Assembly (NCBI RefSeq): GCF_051027545.1
Contig: NZ_CP194902.1
Span: 434,001-498,000 of the forward strand
DNA length: 64,000 nucleotides
DNA from: Methylocaldum sp002005105
GTDB lineage: Bacteria; Pseudomonadota; Gammaproteobacteria; Methylococcales; Methylococcaceae
Reading direction: 5' to 3'
Part shown: in pieces, positions 8,883 to 17,598 of the stretch
Layout of the letters: each line of letters begins with the position of its first letter
Numbering within the stretch: the first letter of the stretch is position 1
Program-made: the position numbers and the translations under genes
Notes under the pieces: model-generated
What the model saw: only the letters and a program-made list of their open reading frames with translations
The model's database searches: none
Told to the model about the DNA's origin: nothing

Positions 8883-9187
8883 AGTTTTTCTCCAAACTCA
8901 AAGGGTAACGGTGCTGATGAGATGGTCTTTTATGATTCTTGAATTGGACTGACCTCGTCCGGACGCGTTCACGCTGGCACTTGGAACGGAGAGTGAGAAC
9001 TGACTCGACATGCCGGGGCTTTCCACTAAATTCATACCAGAAGTGGGACGCCAGCAGTGCTTACATCCCGGCTTTCTTGACAAGTCTGCCTTTCGAATAT
9101 AGCAAACTCACACTTTGTATTCCAGATGATTGAAACTGGCCGGGCTAAGCGTTAGCGTAAGCTGGAACCTATTGCGAGGGCGGCGAG
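8883..9187. other. Divergent intergenic region
   Basis: About 300 bp lie between gap (minus) and the hypothetical gene (plus). It must contain both promoters. I see no convincing coding sequence, repeat element or operator. Confidence 0.5.
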
Positions 9188-9598
9188 ATGTACACGAAAG
9201 AAATCTTTTATCGTACCCGAGAGCTCAAGCGGGAAAGGCGCAATCTGGCCGCCGTCGTTTACAACCGGTCGAGAACCCTGCTTTATCGAAGCGGCGAAAA
9301 GGCTTTGTTCGTCCCTATCCGCAGCATGCAGTATCTGGCCGTGATCGATCCGGAGGAAACCGTCTTTCTGGATGGCGCCGTTTCCCGCAGCAATATCGTG
9401 CTCGCCTGGCAGAATTTTCGATCTTCGGAGCGCAGCGCCCTGGACCAGCCGGTCCCTTACGACGCGGTTTATTACACCGAAGACTCACTGAAGATCATGC
9501 CGCGCATCCAAAGCGAATTTCCGCGCGCACTACAGCAGATGGACCGGAAAATGCGGAGTGCTTCCACATCGGAAGCCAAGATCGTTCCGTTGAAATAG
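9188..9598 (+). CDS. Conserved hypothetical protein, 136 aa
   Basis: I do not recognise a named family. The product is soluble (no signal peptide or membrane helix), rich in Arg at the N-terminus (YRTRELKRERRNLAAVVYNRSR) and has alternating hydrophobic strands (LFVPIRSMQYLAVIDPEETVFLDG), suggesting a small alpha/beta domain. ATG follows a GAGGGCGG stretch. It lies 41 bp upstream of the Lon-related protease on the same strand and may share its transcript. No function is assigned. Confidence 0.7.
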   Translation: MYTKEIFYRTRELKRERRNLAAVVYNRSRTLLYRSGEKALFVPIRSMQYLAVIDPEETVFLDGAVSRSNIVLAWQNFRSSERSALDQPVPYDAVYYTEDSLKIMPRIQSEFPRALQQMDRKMRSASTSEAKIVPLK

Positions 9599-9639
9599 CT
9601 TTCCGACCGCCAAAAAATACCGCTGCCAGCATATCCCCG

Positions 9640-11994
9640 ATGACGAACTCTTACGGAATGTCCGGACTTCCTCCCGCAGCTCTCAAAGCTCGCATTCGAC
9701 CGGAGGAACTGCCCTTCGCCACGACCGAGGACCTGGAATCCTTTCGCGGCATGCTGGGACAGAGCCGGGCGCAGACGGCCATCGCCTTCGGCGTTGCCAT
9801 GCAAAGACCGGGCTACGACATCTACGTGATGGGCGAAGCCGGAACCGGGCGGCTTTCGCTGGTGACCCATTACCTCAAAGCGCGAGCCAAGGAGCGGCCG
9901 TCTTCGAGCGACTGGGCGTATATCAACAATTTCGACGACCCGCGCAAGCCTTTTGCCCTGCAACTTCCGCCGGGCCAGGGAAAATCCTTGCTCGCCGATA
10001 TCGAAATGCTGGTCGACAATCTGCTCGCAACCTTTCCGGCTGCCTTCGAGAATCCGGCTTATCAAAGGCGCAAAACGGCCATAGATCGGGAGGTCAAGCA
10101 ACGTTACAACCAAGCGGTCGACAAAGTCGAACGGCGCGCGAAAGACCTTAAGATGGCCCTTTTCCGCGACGGCGACACCGTAGTGTTCAGTCCCTTGGTT
10201 AACGGCAAGCCCGCCGACGAAGACGACTTCGCCGCCTTGCCGGATACCGAAAAGTCCAGCTTTCACAGCCACGTCCGGGATTTGGAGGACTATCTCAACG
10301 AACTCCTCTCGGAAATGCCGCAATGGAAGCGCGAAAGCATCAACCGGCAGCGACAGCTCGATGCCTCCACCATCGACGAAGCCATAGAGCCCCTATTGGC
10401 CGGCCTGCATCAAAAGTATGCCGACCTGCCGGCGATACTCCAGTATCTGGCCGACATACGCCGCAACCTGCCTCGCGTGGTCGCGGAACACTTGGCCGAA
10501 GACCGAGGCCATGAGGCGCATGAAGAATCAACACGACGAGCCGTTCTGATCACCCAATACGCCCCGCGGCTGCTGGTCAGCCACGGCCCCGATATCGGGG
10601 CGCCCGTGATCTACGAGGCAAATCCCAATCACCCCAACCTGTTCGGACGCCTCGAATACATCAGCGAGCAAGGCACCCTGACCACGCATTACCGCCTGAT
10701 TTATCCGGGCGCGATGCACCAGGCCAACGGAGGCTATTTGATCATCGAGGCCGAAAAGTTGCTCGCCGAGCCCCACGTCTGGCCGACCTTGAAGCGAACG
10801 CTCAAGGCCCGGCAAATCAAGATCGAGCTTCCCGCCGAAGAGCAACCCTCCGTCGCTCCGACACTCGATCCGGACGTGATCCCGCTGTCCGTCAAGCTCG
10901 TTCTGGTCGGCTCTCGCGAACTTTACTACCTGCTCCAGTCCATGGACCCGGAGTTCAACGAACTGTTCCGGGTTCTCGCGGAGTTCGACGACGATATCCC
11001 GCTGACGTCCGCATCGGTGCTGGATTTTGCGCGGCTCATCAAAACCCATGCCGAAGCCGACGGGTTCAAGCCCATAACGGCCGATGCCGTCGCCCGGCTG
11101 ATCGAGTTCAGCGCACGGGAGGCGGAACACCAGGAGCGCTTTTCCGCGCGCGTGCACGATGTGTTCGAACTGGTCGCCGAGGCGGAGCAATTCCGTGGGC
11201 AGGAAGGCGCGGAGACAATCGCCGAACGGCATATCCAAAAAGCCTTGGCCGCCAAGGAAGAACGGCTCGGACGCATCAGCCGGATTCTGCTGGAAGACAT
11301 GATGAACGACACCATTCTGATCAACACCGACGGCGACTCGGTCGGCAGGATCAACGGCCTGACCATACTGGAAATCGGGGACGTGCGGTTCGGCATGCCG
11401 GCGCGCATCACCGCCACCATTTATCCCGGCAGCCGCGGCGTAGTGGACATCGAACGCGAAGCCGAACTGGGGCAGGCCATACATTCCAAAGGCATCATGA
11501 TTCTTTCCGGGTATCTGGGCCACAAATATGCCACGGAATTCCCCTTGGCCATCTCCGCCAACATCGCCCTGGAACAATCCTATGGCTATGTCGACGGCGA
11601 CAGCGCGGCCCTCGCCGAAGTTTGCGCCTTGATTTCCGCTCTCACCGGGATACCGCTCGCACAGGCCTTCGCCGTCACCGGCTCCATCAACCAATACGGC
11701 GAGGTACAAACGGTGGGCGGCATCAACGAAAAAATCGAGGGCTTCTTTCGCCTGTGTGAAGCACGGGGGCTTACCGGCAGACAAGGCGTCGTCATCCCGA
11801 AAGTCAACATCCGCAACTTGATGCTGAAGGATGACGTCGTCGACGCCGTCCGCCGCCGCGAGTTCGCGGTTCATGCGGTGAACTCGGTGGATCAGGCCCT
11901 GGAACTGCTGACCGGGCAAAAGGCCGAGGACATCAATCGACTCGCCGTGGCCAAGCTGCGGCAGATGGCCAGGCACGCGGAGCGGAAATTCTAA
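9640..11994 (+). CDS. Lon-related AAA+ protease (LonB/YcbZ type)
   Basis: This is a 784-residue ATP-dependent serine protease of the Lon-like AAA_32 group. The N-terminal AAA region contains MGEAGTGRLSL, a P-loop variant with Arg71 where classical Walker A has Lys, which I associate with this family. The C-terminus is a Lon protease domain with catalytic Ser655 (DGDSAAL) and Lys698 (GGINEKIEGFF). The 43-residue spacing equals that of the canonical Lon dyad. The start at 9640 (MTNSYGMSGLP) was preferred because the upstream in-frame extension is antisense-like and overlaps the preceding gene. It degrades misfolded or regulatory proteins; substrates are unknown. A canonical lon is also present at 19972. 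Confidence 0.88.
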   Translation: MTNSYGMSGLPPAALKARIRPEELPFATTEDLESFRGMLGQSRAQTAIAFGVAMQRPGYDIYVMGEAGTGRLSLVTHYLKARAKERPSSSDWAYINNFDDPRKPFALQLPPGQGKSLLADIEMLVDNLLATFPAAFENPAYQRRKTAIDREVKQRYNQAVDKVERRAKDLKMALFRDGDTVVFSPLVNGKPADEDDFAALPDTEKSSFHSHVRDLEDYLNELLSEMPQWKRESINRQRQLDASTIDEAIEPLLAGLHQKYADLPAILQYLADIRRNLPRVVAEHLAEDRGHEAHEESTRRAVLITQYAPRLLVSHGPDIGAPVIYEANPNHPNLFGRLEYISEQGTLTTHYRLIYPGAMHQANGGYLIIEAEKLLAEPHVWPTLKRTLKARQIKIELPAEEQPSVAPTLDPDVIPLSVKLVLVGSRELYYLLQSMDPEFNELFRVLAEFDDDIPLTSASVLDFARLIKTHAEADGFKPITADAVARLIEFSAREAEHQERFSARVHDVFELVAEAEQFRGQEGAETIAERHIQKALAAKEERLGRISRILLEDMMNDTILINTDGDSVGRINGLTILEIGDVRFGMPARITATIYPGSRGVVDIEREAELGQAIHSKGIMILSGYLGHKYATEFPLAISANIALEQSYGYVDGDSAALAEVCALISALTGIPLAQAFAVTGSINQYGEVQTVGGINEKIEGFFRLCEARGLTGRQGVVIPKVNIRNLMLKDDVVDAVRRREFAVHAVNSVDQALELLTGQKAEDINRLAVAKLRQMARHAERKF

Positions 11995-12056
11995 AGAGTT
12001 TCAAGTCGAGAGCCGGCGAGGGCTGCCGCCCCTTCGACACGACTCAGTGTAGCGGG

Positions 12057-12192
12057 CACATTCGTCGGCAAAGGATTGCCGACCTACGCTAAGTCTGATG
12101 TGGACCGGGATAAGCCGCTAGTGCATTTTTCACCGCGGTTTAGTGATGCGGATCGGGAGAGTCGTAGGTCGGCAATCCTTTGCCGACAAAGA
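12057..12192. repeat. Two copies of dispersed repeat family A
   Basis: One copy (GTCGGCAAAGGATTGCCGAC, then CTACG) at about 12065-12090 faces another (TCGTAGGTCGGCAATCC) at about 12162-12190. They lie in the 278-bp gap between the Lon-related protease and the ferredoxin gene. No gene is seen here. Confidence 0.75.
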
Positions 12193-12272
12193 CATCGAAA
12201 GGGGTTCCAGACCAACTCAATTTTGGAACAACGGTCGGCCTTATCCGGACCTGCATCGCTTCGTGTAGCGCC

Positions 12273-12521
12273 TTACCCCTTGGTCAAAGCCAAATATTTT
12301 TCGTATAGGGAATCGCGGTCTTCCGAGTAATCCGGATCCTTTTGAATGCAGTCCACGGGGCACACTTCCATGCATTGCGGCTTATCGAAATGCCCGACGC
12401 ACTCGGTACAGAGCGCCGGATTGATTTCATAAATTTCTTCGCCCTGCGAAATGGCGCCGTTCGGGCACTCCGGCTCGCACACATCGCAGTTGATACATTC
12501 GTCGGTAATAATCAGAGCCAT
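12273..12521 (-). CDS. YfhL-type 2[4Fe-4S] ferredoxin
   Basis: This 82-residue ferredoxin is an electron carrier. It has two clusters: CINCDVCEPECPNGA, then CTECVGHFDKPQCMEVCPVDC, with the longer loop in the second motif that is typical of YfhL/Fdx in Proteobacteria. The start MALIITDE at 12521 lies behind GTGAGATTGTT. Upstream in-frame sequence reads into a GC-rich hairpin region and is unlikely to be coding. Genes of this type are often found beside coaD and rsmD, as here. The redox partner cannot be read from the sequence. Confidence 0.93.
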   Translation of the reverse strand: MALIITDECINCDVCEPECPNGAISQGEEIYEINPALCTECVGHFDKPQCMEVCPVDCIQKDPDYSEDRDSLYEKYLALTKG

Positions 12522-12586
12522 AACAATCTCACTAAAAACGTGTTCCAAAAGCGTCGCGAGCGGTCCGAAGGCAGGCCCCGTTCGGG

Positions 12587-12610
12587 GCGGCTCCCACGGA
12601 TGGGAGCCGC
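12587..12610. terminator. Perfect 10-bp hairpin, possible terminator
   Basis: GCGGCTCCCA pairs with TGGGAGCCGC across a CGGA loop. It lies between coaD and the ferredoxin gene, both on the minus strand. No T-run follows on either strand, so it may be a repeat element or processing site instead. Confidence 0.4.
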
Positions 12611-12764
12611 AACACAAGGCCCGGAGTGTGCATTGAGTACATGACGAGTGCTCGCCGCTTCCTGCCGGCTCGGGCTACGCCTTGTGCTCCGCACGTCCCA
12701 ATCCGCTCCCGGCGGATTTGGTCCCACACCTTCGCAACGCCGCTCTCGAACCGCGTAGTAGCTT

Positions 12765-13262
12765 TTAAGGCGCGTCTGGGAAACTAGCGTACTTTGCGAC
12801 TAATGCTTCCCGCACCAGTTCCGGCACGAAACTCGACACGTCCCCGCCTAGCTTCGCGATTTCGCGAATCACCGAAGACGAAATGAACGCGTACTTTTCG
12901 CTGGGCGTCAAAAACATCGTCTCCAATTCCGCGCAAAGATGGCGGTTCATGCCGGCCAATTGAAATTCGAACTCGAAGTCCGACACTGCACGTAATCCGC
13001 GCAGAATCACGGTGGCGCCACACTTTTTCGCGCAGTTCACCAGCAGGGTATCGAAGCCCAGAACTTCGACGTTTCCCACCGCCTGCAACGAAGCTCGCGC
13101 CAATTCCACTCGCTCGTCCAGGTTGAACAACGGCGTCTTGTTCTTATTCTCCGCCACGGCGACGACCACTCGATCGAAGATGCGGGCGGCGCGCGTCACC
13201 AGGTCGACATGGCCATTGGTGATGGGATCGAATGTTCCGGGATAGATCGCGGTAATGATCAT
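12765..13262 (-). CDS. coaD: Phosphopantetheine adenylyltransferase
   Basis: CoaD transfers AMP from ATP to 4'-phosphopantetheine, the penultimate step of coenzyme A synthesis. The 165-residue product begins MIITAIYPGTFDPITNGHVDLV, containing the nucleotidyltransferase signature (TxGH type). It continues with RGLRAVSDFEFEFQLAGMNR and FLTPSEKYAFISSSVIREIA, all CoaD hallmarks. The start at 13262 was chosen over a further upstream Met because it abuts the fold and forms an ATGA overlap with rsmD, implying translational coupling. The rsmD-coaD pair is common in bacteria. Confidence 0.96.
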   Translation of the reverse strand: MIITAIYPGTFDPITNGHVDLVTRAARIFDRVVVAVAENKNKTPLFNLDERVELARASLQAVGNVEVLGFDTLLVNCAKKCGATVILRGLRAVSDFEFEFQLAGMNRHLCAELETMFLTPSEKYAFISSSVIREIAKLGGDVSSFVPELVREALVAKYASFPDAP

Positions 13263-13828
13263 GGGAAGTGACCGGAAGAGATGCGTTCGCACAAATGGTA
13301 GCCGACTTCTCCCGCCCTGCCGTCGCGCAAAGTCCGCCAGTTTTCCGGAAGACTCTCGAGCCGAAAACTGCTCTCGGTTTCCACATAGATTTTAGCGTGG
13401 GATGAGAGCCAACCGTTCTCTTCCAGCGCCCGGCAGCACGGAATGACCAAGCCCTGGTGGAAAGGCGGGTCGAGAAAAACCACATCGAACGGCTGCCCCG
13501 CACCCTCCAAGAAACGCCCGACTTCCGCTTGGACGATTTCCACCGCCTCGGCGTTCAATAGCGCACGATTCCGTTCGAGAGCTCCGCACACTAACGCATC
13601 CCGTTCCACTTGCACGACCTTGGCGGCGCCGCGCGAAGCGGCTTCGAATCCCAGCGCGCCGCTACCCGCGTATAGATCGAGACAGCGAGCGCCTTCGATG
13701 TCGTTCCGCAACCAATTGAACAGCGTTTCCCGGACCCGGTCCGGCGTCGGCCGGAGTCCGGGAGCATCGGGAAACTTGAGCTTGCGGCTGCGGAAACGGC
13801 CGGCGATGATGCGGAGCTCATTCTTCAC
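13259..13828 (-). CDS. rsmD: 16S rRNA (guanine-966-N2)-methyltransferase RsmD
   Basis: RsmD methylates G966 of 16S rRNA using SAM. The 189-residue protein starts MKNELRIIAGRFRSRKLKFP, then RPTPDRVRETLFNWL. The SAM site is CLDLYAGSGALGFEAASRGA, and VVFLDPPFHQG carries the catalytic DPPF motif of base N-methyltransferases. It overlaps coaD by 4 bases and the upstream peptidase by 4 bases, so the M16-M16-rsmD-coaD run is one translationally coupled operon. Confidence 0.95.
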   Translation of the reverse strand: MKNELRIIAGRFRSRKLKFPDAPGLRPTPDRVRETLFNWLRNDIEGARCLDLYAGSGALGFEAASRGAAKVVQVERDALVCGALERNRALLNAEAVEIVQAEVGRFLEGAGQPFDVVFLDPPFHQGLVIPCCRALEENGWLSSHAKIYVETESSFRLESLPENWRTLRDGRAGEVGYHLCERISSGHFP

Positions 13829-15138
13829 TTCGCCCCGCCGCCGACCAGCACGGTCCGCATCTTGCCCGGATCGATCCGGGACCGGAAAGCGCGCTTGATA
13901 TCCTCCCGGGTCACCGCCTCCACCTTCTCGGTAAACGTGGCGAGGTAATCAAGAGGACGGTTGTAAAACGCGACGTTGGCCACCTGCAGGGTGAGTTTCT
14001 GATTGCTGTCCAGGCGCAAAACGAAACCGCCGATGATATTTTTCTTGGCGGCTTCCAGTTCCTTATCGGTCGGTCCGTTCGCGGCGAAATCCTTGATGGT
14101 GTCGAGAGCGACGCGCAAGGCTTCCTCGGCCTTATCGTTGCGGGTCTGGAGCCCCATCTGGAAAGGCCCGAGTTCCCGAAGCGGCATGAAATAGCTGTAG
14201 GCGCTGTAGGAAAGCCCTCGTTTTTCGCGGACTTCCGTGCTAACGCGGGAAACCAGGCCGCTGCCGCCGAGAATGTGGTTACCCACGTAAAGCGGAAAAT
14301 AGTCGGGATCGGTCGCCGTCATCCCTAGAACTCCGGCACGCACATGAGTCTGCTCCGACGGGAACTGCTGTTTGATGATTTCGGCCGACTGCAGCGGCGC
14401 GGGCGCAGGCAACGCTGGCGGAGCCGAGCCTTTTTCGAGGCCCGACAGCAGTTTTTCGGCGACAGCTTCAGCCTCGGCCCGTTTCACATCGCCCACGATC
14501 ACGACGATGGCATTGCTCGCCACATAGTGGCGTTTATGGAAATCGACCAGATCCTCGCGGGTCAATGGCGCCACGGTTTCGGCGAAACCCTCCTGCGGAT
14601 GGGCATAAGGATGGTTACCGTACAGTACTTGGAAAAACGCGATCTCGACGAGTTCGTCCGGTTCCTCGCCGCGCTGCTTGATCGCGAGCAGCGTCCGGTT
14701 TTTCTCCCGGTCGAAGTCTTTCTGCTCGAAACGGGGGTGAGCCAAGACTTCCCGGGCCGTATCCAAGGCGACACCGAGCTTCTCGGGATGGGTCAGGCTG
14801 CGCAGCGACAAATAGGCCGAATCGCGCGAAACACCGGTTCCCATTGATGCTCCGACGCTCTCGAGCCGCTGGGCGATGGCATCGGCATCCCAGTCTCCCG
14901 CGCCGGTGTCGAGCATGCCGGACGTGAGAGCGGCAAGGCCGAATTTTTCACCGTCGCGGGCACTGCCCGCGTCGAACACGACCTGAACGTCGAGCAGCGG
15001 CAAGCCTTCGGTCGGCACGAAATAGATCCGACCGCCCTGCGGCGAGACCCAATGCTGGATTTCCGGCACGGCGTAAACCGGCGCGCTGATCAACAAGAAC
15101 AGAAACACGATCCATCGGGACATGCGCTTAACGAACAT
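13825..15138 (-). CDS. M16 family peptidase homologue lacking the zinc motif
   Basis: This is a 437-residue pitrilysin-like protein with a signal peptide (IVFLFLLISAPVYA). It has the M16 fold but no HxxEH: the position reads FGLAALTSGMLDTGAG. The C-terminal M16 domain motif RGLSYSAYSYF is intact. In this family an inactive subunit commonly pairs with an active one encoded next door, as here, forming a periplasmic heterodimer. The ATG at 15138 has an excellent GGAGGTGATC ribosome-binding site and overlaps the end of the upstream peptidase by 11 bases. The substrate is unknown. Confidence 0.88.
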   Translation of the reverse strand: MFVKRMSRWIVFLFLLISAPVYAVPEIQHWVSPQGGRIYFVPTEGLPLLDVQVVFDAGSARDGEKFGLAALTSGMLDTGAGDWDADAIAQRLESVGASMGTGVSRDSAYLSLRSLTHPEKLGVALDTAREVLAHPRFEQKDFDREKNRTLLAIKQRGEEPDELVEIAFFQVLYGNHPYAHPQEGFAETVAPLTREDLVDFHKRHYVASNAIVVIVGDVKRAEAEAVAEKLLSGLEKGSAPPALPAPAPLQSAEIIKQQFPSEQTHVRAGVLGMTATDPDYFPLYVGNHILGGSGLVSRVSTEVREKRGLSYSAYSYFMPLRELGPFQMGLQTRNDKAEEALRVALDTIKDFAANGPTDKELEAAKKNIIGGFVLRLDSNQKLTLQVANVAFYNRPLDYLATFTEKVEAVTREDIKRAFRSRIDPGKMRTVLVGGGAK

Positions 15139-16510
15139 GATCACCTCCCATCGGTGCGGCTTCTTCCGGCGCCTTCGCGCCTTCGGGCATGGGCAACGGC
15201 TCCAGATAGGCCACACTCAGCCGATCGTCGATCAGGTATTTCCGGGCAACCTTTTGAACCTGCTCGGCCGTCACGGCGTTGACCTTGTCCACATACTCCT
15301 GGACGGTTTTCCAACCGAGCCCGACGGTTTCGGTCATGCCAAGCTGCATCGCCTGATAAAACATGGAATCCCTCTGATAAATATGATGGGCCAGAACCTG
15401 CGCCTTGACCCGCTCCAGTTCCGCGGCGGAAACCGGTTCGTCCTGAAGGCGACGGATTTCCTCGCCCAATGCTTTCTCCAGTGCCTGCAAGGTCTTGCCT
15501 TGGGCGGGCGTCCCCTCCAGGGTAAAAAGATTGGACAAGCGTGAATAAAGGTTATAGCCGGCTCCGGCGGATGCCGCCACCTGCTGCCCGCGCACCAAGC
15601 GGCTGGACAGCCGCGCGCTGTTGCCGCCATCCAGAATCCCGGCGGCGACTTCGAGCGCGTAAGCCTCCCAATCCTCTTCGCCTATTGTTCGCAAGGCGGG
15701 GGTCTTGTAGCCCATCACGAGATACGGCAGCTTGGCCGGCAGACGAACCGTCATACGCCGCGCCCCGAGTTGCTCGACCTCGCCTCGCGGCTTGATTTCC
15801 GGCAGTTTGCTGGGTTTCAACGGACCGAAGTATTTCTTGGCGAGTGCGTAAACCTCCTGCGGATTCACGTCGCCGACGATGACAAGGATGGCGTTGTTCG
15901 GCGCGTACCAAAGTCCGTACCAATGCTTGAGATCGCCCACCGTCAATCCGCTGACGTCGTCCGGCCAGCCGATGACCGGATTCTTGTAAGGGCTGTTGGT
16001 GTAGGCAACCGCCTGAAAATGCTCCTCCATTTTGGCGCGCGGCTGATCGTCGGTGCGCAGCCGCCGCTCCTCCAGGACGACTTGTTGTTCCTTCTTGAAT
16101 TCCTTGTCGGACAGGAGCAGATTCCGCATGCGGTCCGCTTCCAGTTCGAAGCTCACGGGCAGCCTGGTTTTTTCCAGGGTCTGAAAATAGGCCGTGTAAT
16201 CTTGCCCGGTGAAGGCGTTTTCTCGACCTCCGTTTGCTGCGATAATACGGGAGAATTCGCCCGGCGGGTGTTTCTCGGTACCCTTGAACATCATATGCTC
16301 GAGCATGTGCGAGATGCCGGTGATACCGCCGTATTCATAGCTTGCGCCCACTTTGTACCAAACCTGCGTAACGACTGCCGGCGCACGGTGGTCTTCCTGG
16401 ACCAAAAGCTTCAACCCGTTATCCAGCCGGAACTCGTGAACCGCAGGCTCAGCAGCGTGAAGCGACAACGGTAATACCAGCAAGGCCAGACGGAGTCCGC
16501 GAAACTGCAT
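15128..16510 (-). CDS. M16 family zinc metallopeptidase (catalytic subunit)
   Basis: This is a 460-residue secreted metallopeptidase with signal peptide LRLALLVLPLSLHAAEP. The zinc site is intact: HMLEHMMFKGTEK (HxxEH) with a downstream Glu in the ENAFTGQDYTAYF and LEADRMRNLL region. It also has NNAILVIVGDVNPQEVYALA and NLFTLEGTPAQG of the second half. It probably works with the inactive paralogue encoded immediately downstream to degrade peptides in the periplasm. It is divergent from ctaB, with 83 bp between start codons. Confidence 0.92.
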   Translation of the reverse strand: MQFRGLRLALLVLPLSLHAAEPAVHEFRLDNGLKLLVQEDHRAPAVVTQVWYKVGASYEYGGITGISHMLEHMMFKGTEKHPPGEFSRIIAANGGRENAFTGQDYTAYFQTLEKTRLPVSFELEADRMRNLLLSDKEFKKEQQVVLEERRLRTDDQPRAKMEEHFQAVAYTNSPYKNPVIGWPDDVSGLTVGDLKHWYGLWYAPNNAILVIVGDVNPQEVYALAKKYFGPLKPSKLPEIKPRGEVEQLGARRMTVRLPAKLPYLVMGYKTPALRTIGEEDWEAYALEVAAGILDGGNSARLSSRLVRGQQVAASAGAGYNLYSRLSNLFTLEGTPAQGKTLQALEKALGEEIRRLQDEPVSAAELERVKAQVLAHHIYQRDSMFYQAMQLGMTETVGLGWKTVQEYVDKVNAVTAEQVQKVARKYLIDDRLSVAYLEPLPMPEGAKAPEEAAPMGGDHVR

Positions 16511-16593
16511 TTGACGCTCTCCTGAATGTGTTGAGGATTGAACGGCAGGTTGCCGAACCAGCCGGTATTGTAAACGAAGACCGTAGCGAAACG

Positions 16594-17508
16594 ATGAACT
16601 CGACGACTGATATCGAATCCACGAATGCCGTTTCCTGGCGAACCTATCTCGCCCTGTGCAAACTCAAGGTAGTCGGCCACATCGTGTTCACCGCCGTGAT
16701 CGGCATGTTTTTGGCCGTTCCGGAACTCCCTCCTCTGGCGGTTTCGTTGTGGGCAAGCCTCGGCATCGGTCTCGCCGCCGCGTCCGCAGCCGCTCTCAAC
16801 CACTTCCTGGACCGCCGTGCGGACGCCGAAATGGCGCGCACCCAGAACCGCCCCTTGCCCTCAGGGCACGTTCAGCCGAACCAGGTGGTGATCTTCGCCG
16901 CCACTCTGGGCACGCTCTCGATGGCGATTCTGATCCTGTTCGTAAACGCGCTAACCGCGTTTTTGACCTTTCTTTCGCTGATCGGCTACGCCTTCATCTA
17001 CACCGTCTATCTGAAGCGCGCGACTCCGCAGAACATCGTGATCGGCGGCGCGGCCGGCGCGGCTCCGCCGGTGCTCGGCTGGTGCGCCGTGACCGGCGGG
17101 GTGCACCCTTACGCCCTGCTGCTGTTCCTGCTGATCTTCACCTGGACCCCGCCCCATTTTTGGGCCTATGCCATCGCGAAGCGCGACGATTACGCCAAGG
17201 TGAACATCCCCATGCTGCCCGTGACCCACGGCGTGGAGGTAACGCAGCTGCACATCCTGCTCTACACCATATTGCTGGTGATCGTAAGCCTGTTCCCGTA
17301 TCTCACCGGCATGAGCGGCTTTCTTTATCTGGGAGCGGCCGTGGGGCTCGGAATCGGATTTTTATACTACGCGATTCGCCTCAAGAAAGAGGCAGACAAC
17401 AAGCTGGCCATGAAAACTTTCGGCTATTCGCTGGTCTATCTGGTCGGGATATTTTCGGCCTTGTTGATCGATCATTACGTTCCGCTCATTGCGGGCTTGA
17501 CTCGGTAG
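16594..17508 (+). CDS. ctaB: Protoheme IX farnesyltransferase (heme O synthase)
   Basis: CtaB/CyoE attaches a farnesyl group to heme B to give heme O, the substrate of CtaA. The 304-residue protein has about nine membrane helices. Prenyl-diphosphate binding motifs are NHFLDRRADAEMARTQNRPL (NxxxDxxxD) and the later YAIAKRDDYAKVNIPMLPV. The start at 16594 (MNSTTDIES) was chosen from family length. The partner ctaA lies 13 kb away as a fusion with ftsY, so the usual ctaA-ctaB pairing has been split. Confidence 0.95.
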   Translation: MNSTTDIESTNAVSWRTYLALCKLKVVGHIVFTAVIGMFLAVPELPPLAVSLWASLGIGLAAASAAALNHFLDRRADAEMARTQNRPLPSGHVQPNQVVIFAATLGTLSMAILILFVNALTAFLTFLSLIGYAFIYTVYLKRATPQNIVIGGAAGAAPPVLGWCAVTGGVHPYALLLFLLIFTWTPPHFWAYAIAKRDDYAKVNIPMLPVTHGVEVTQLHILLYTILLVIVSLFPYLTGMSGFLYLGAAVGLGIGFLYYAIRLKKEADNKLAMKTFGYSLVYLVGIFSALLIDHYVPLIAGLTR

Positions 17509-17513
17509 TATTG

Positions 17514-17575
17514 TGTAGGTCGGCAATCCTTTGCCGACGGCGTGTCGGAAAGGGATTTCCGACCTACGACAGCTC
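17514..17575. repeat. Dispersed repeat family A
   Basis: GTAGGTCGGCAATCCTTTGC opens it and GGGATTTCCGACCTACG closes it. It fills the gap between ctaB and recJ, where a ctaB terminator or recJ promoter would be expected. Confidence 0.75.
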
Positions 17576-17598
17576 TCCACAGACCCATTTGCCGCCCA

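Noticed and set aside
6561..8942. 793-codon open frame antisense to pyk and gap
   Set aside because: It is a GC-rich antisense shadow: it lies opposite two well-conserved enzymes, has no recognisable domain and runs into a low-complexity start.
9130..9639. N-terminal extension of the Lon-related protease
   Set aside because: The extra 170 residues overlap the 136-aa gene in another frame, are Arg-rich and contain no family sequence; the start at 9640 fits better.
10528..11976. 482-codon antisense frame over the Lon-related protease
   Set aside because: It is a mirror of codon bias in a conserved gene; no family features.
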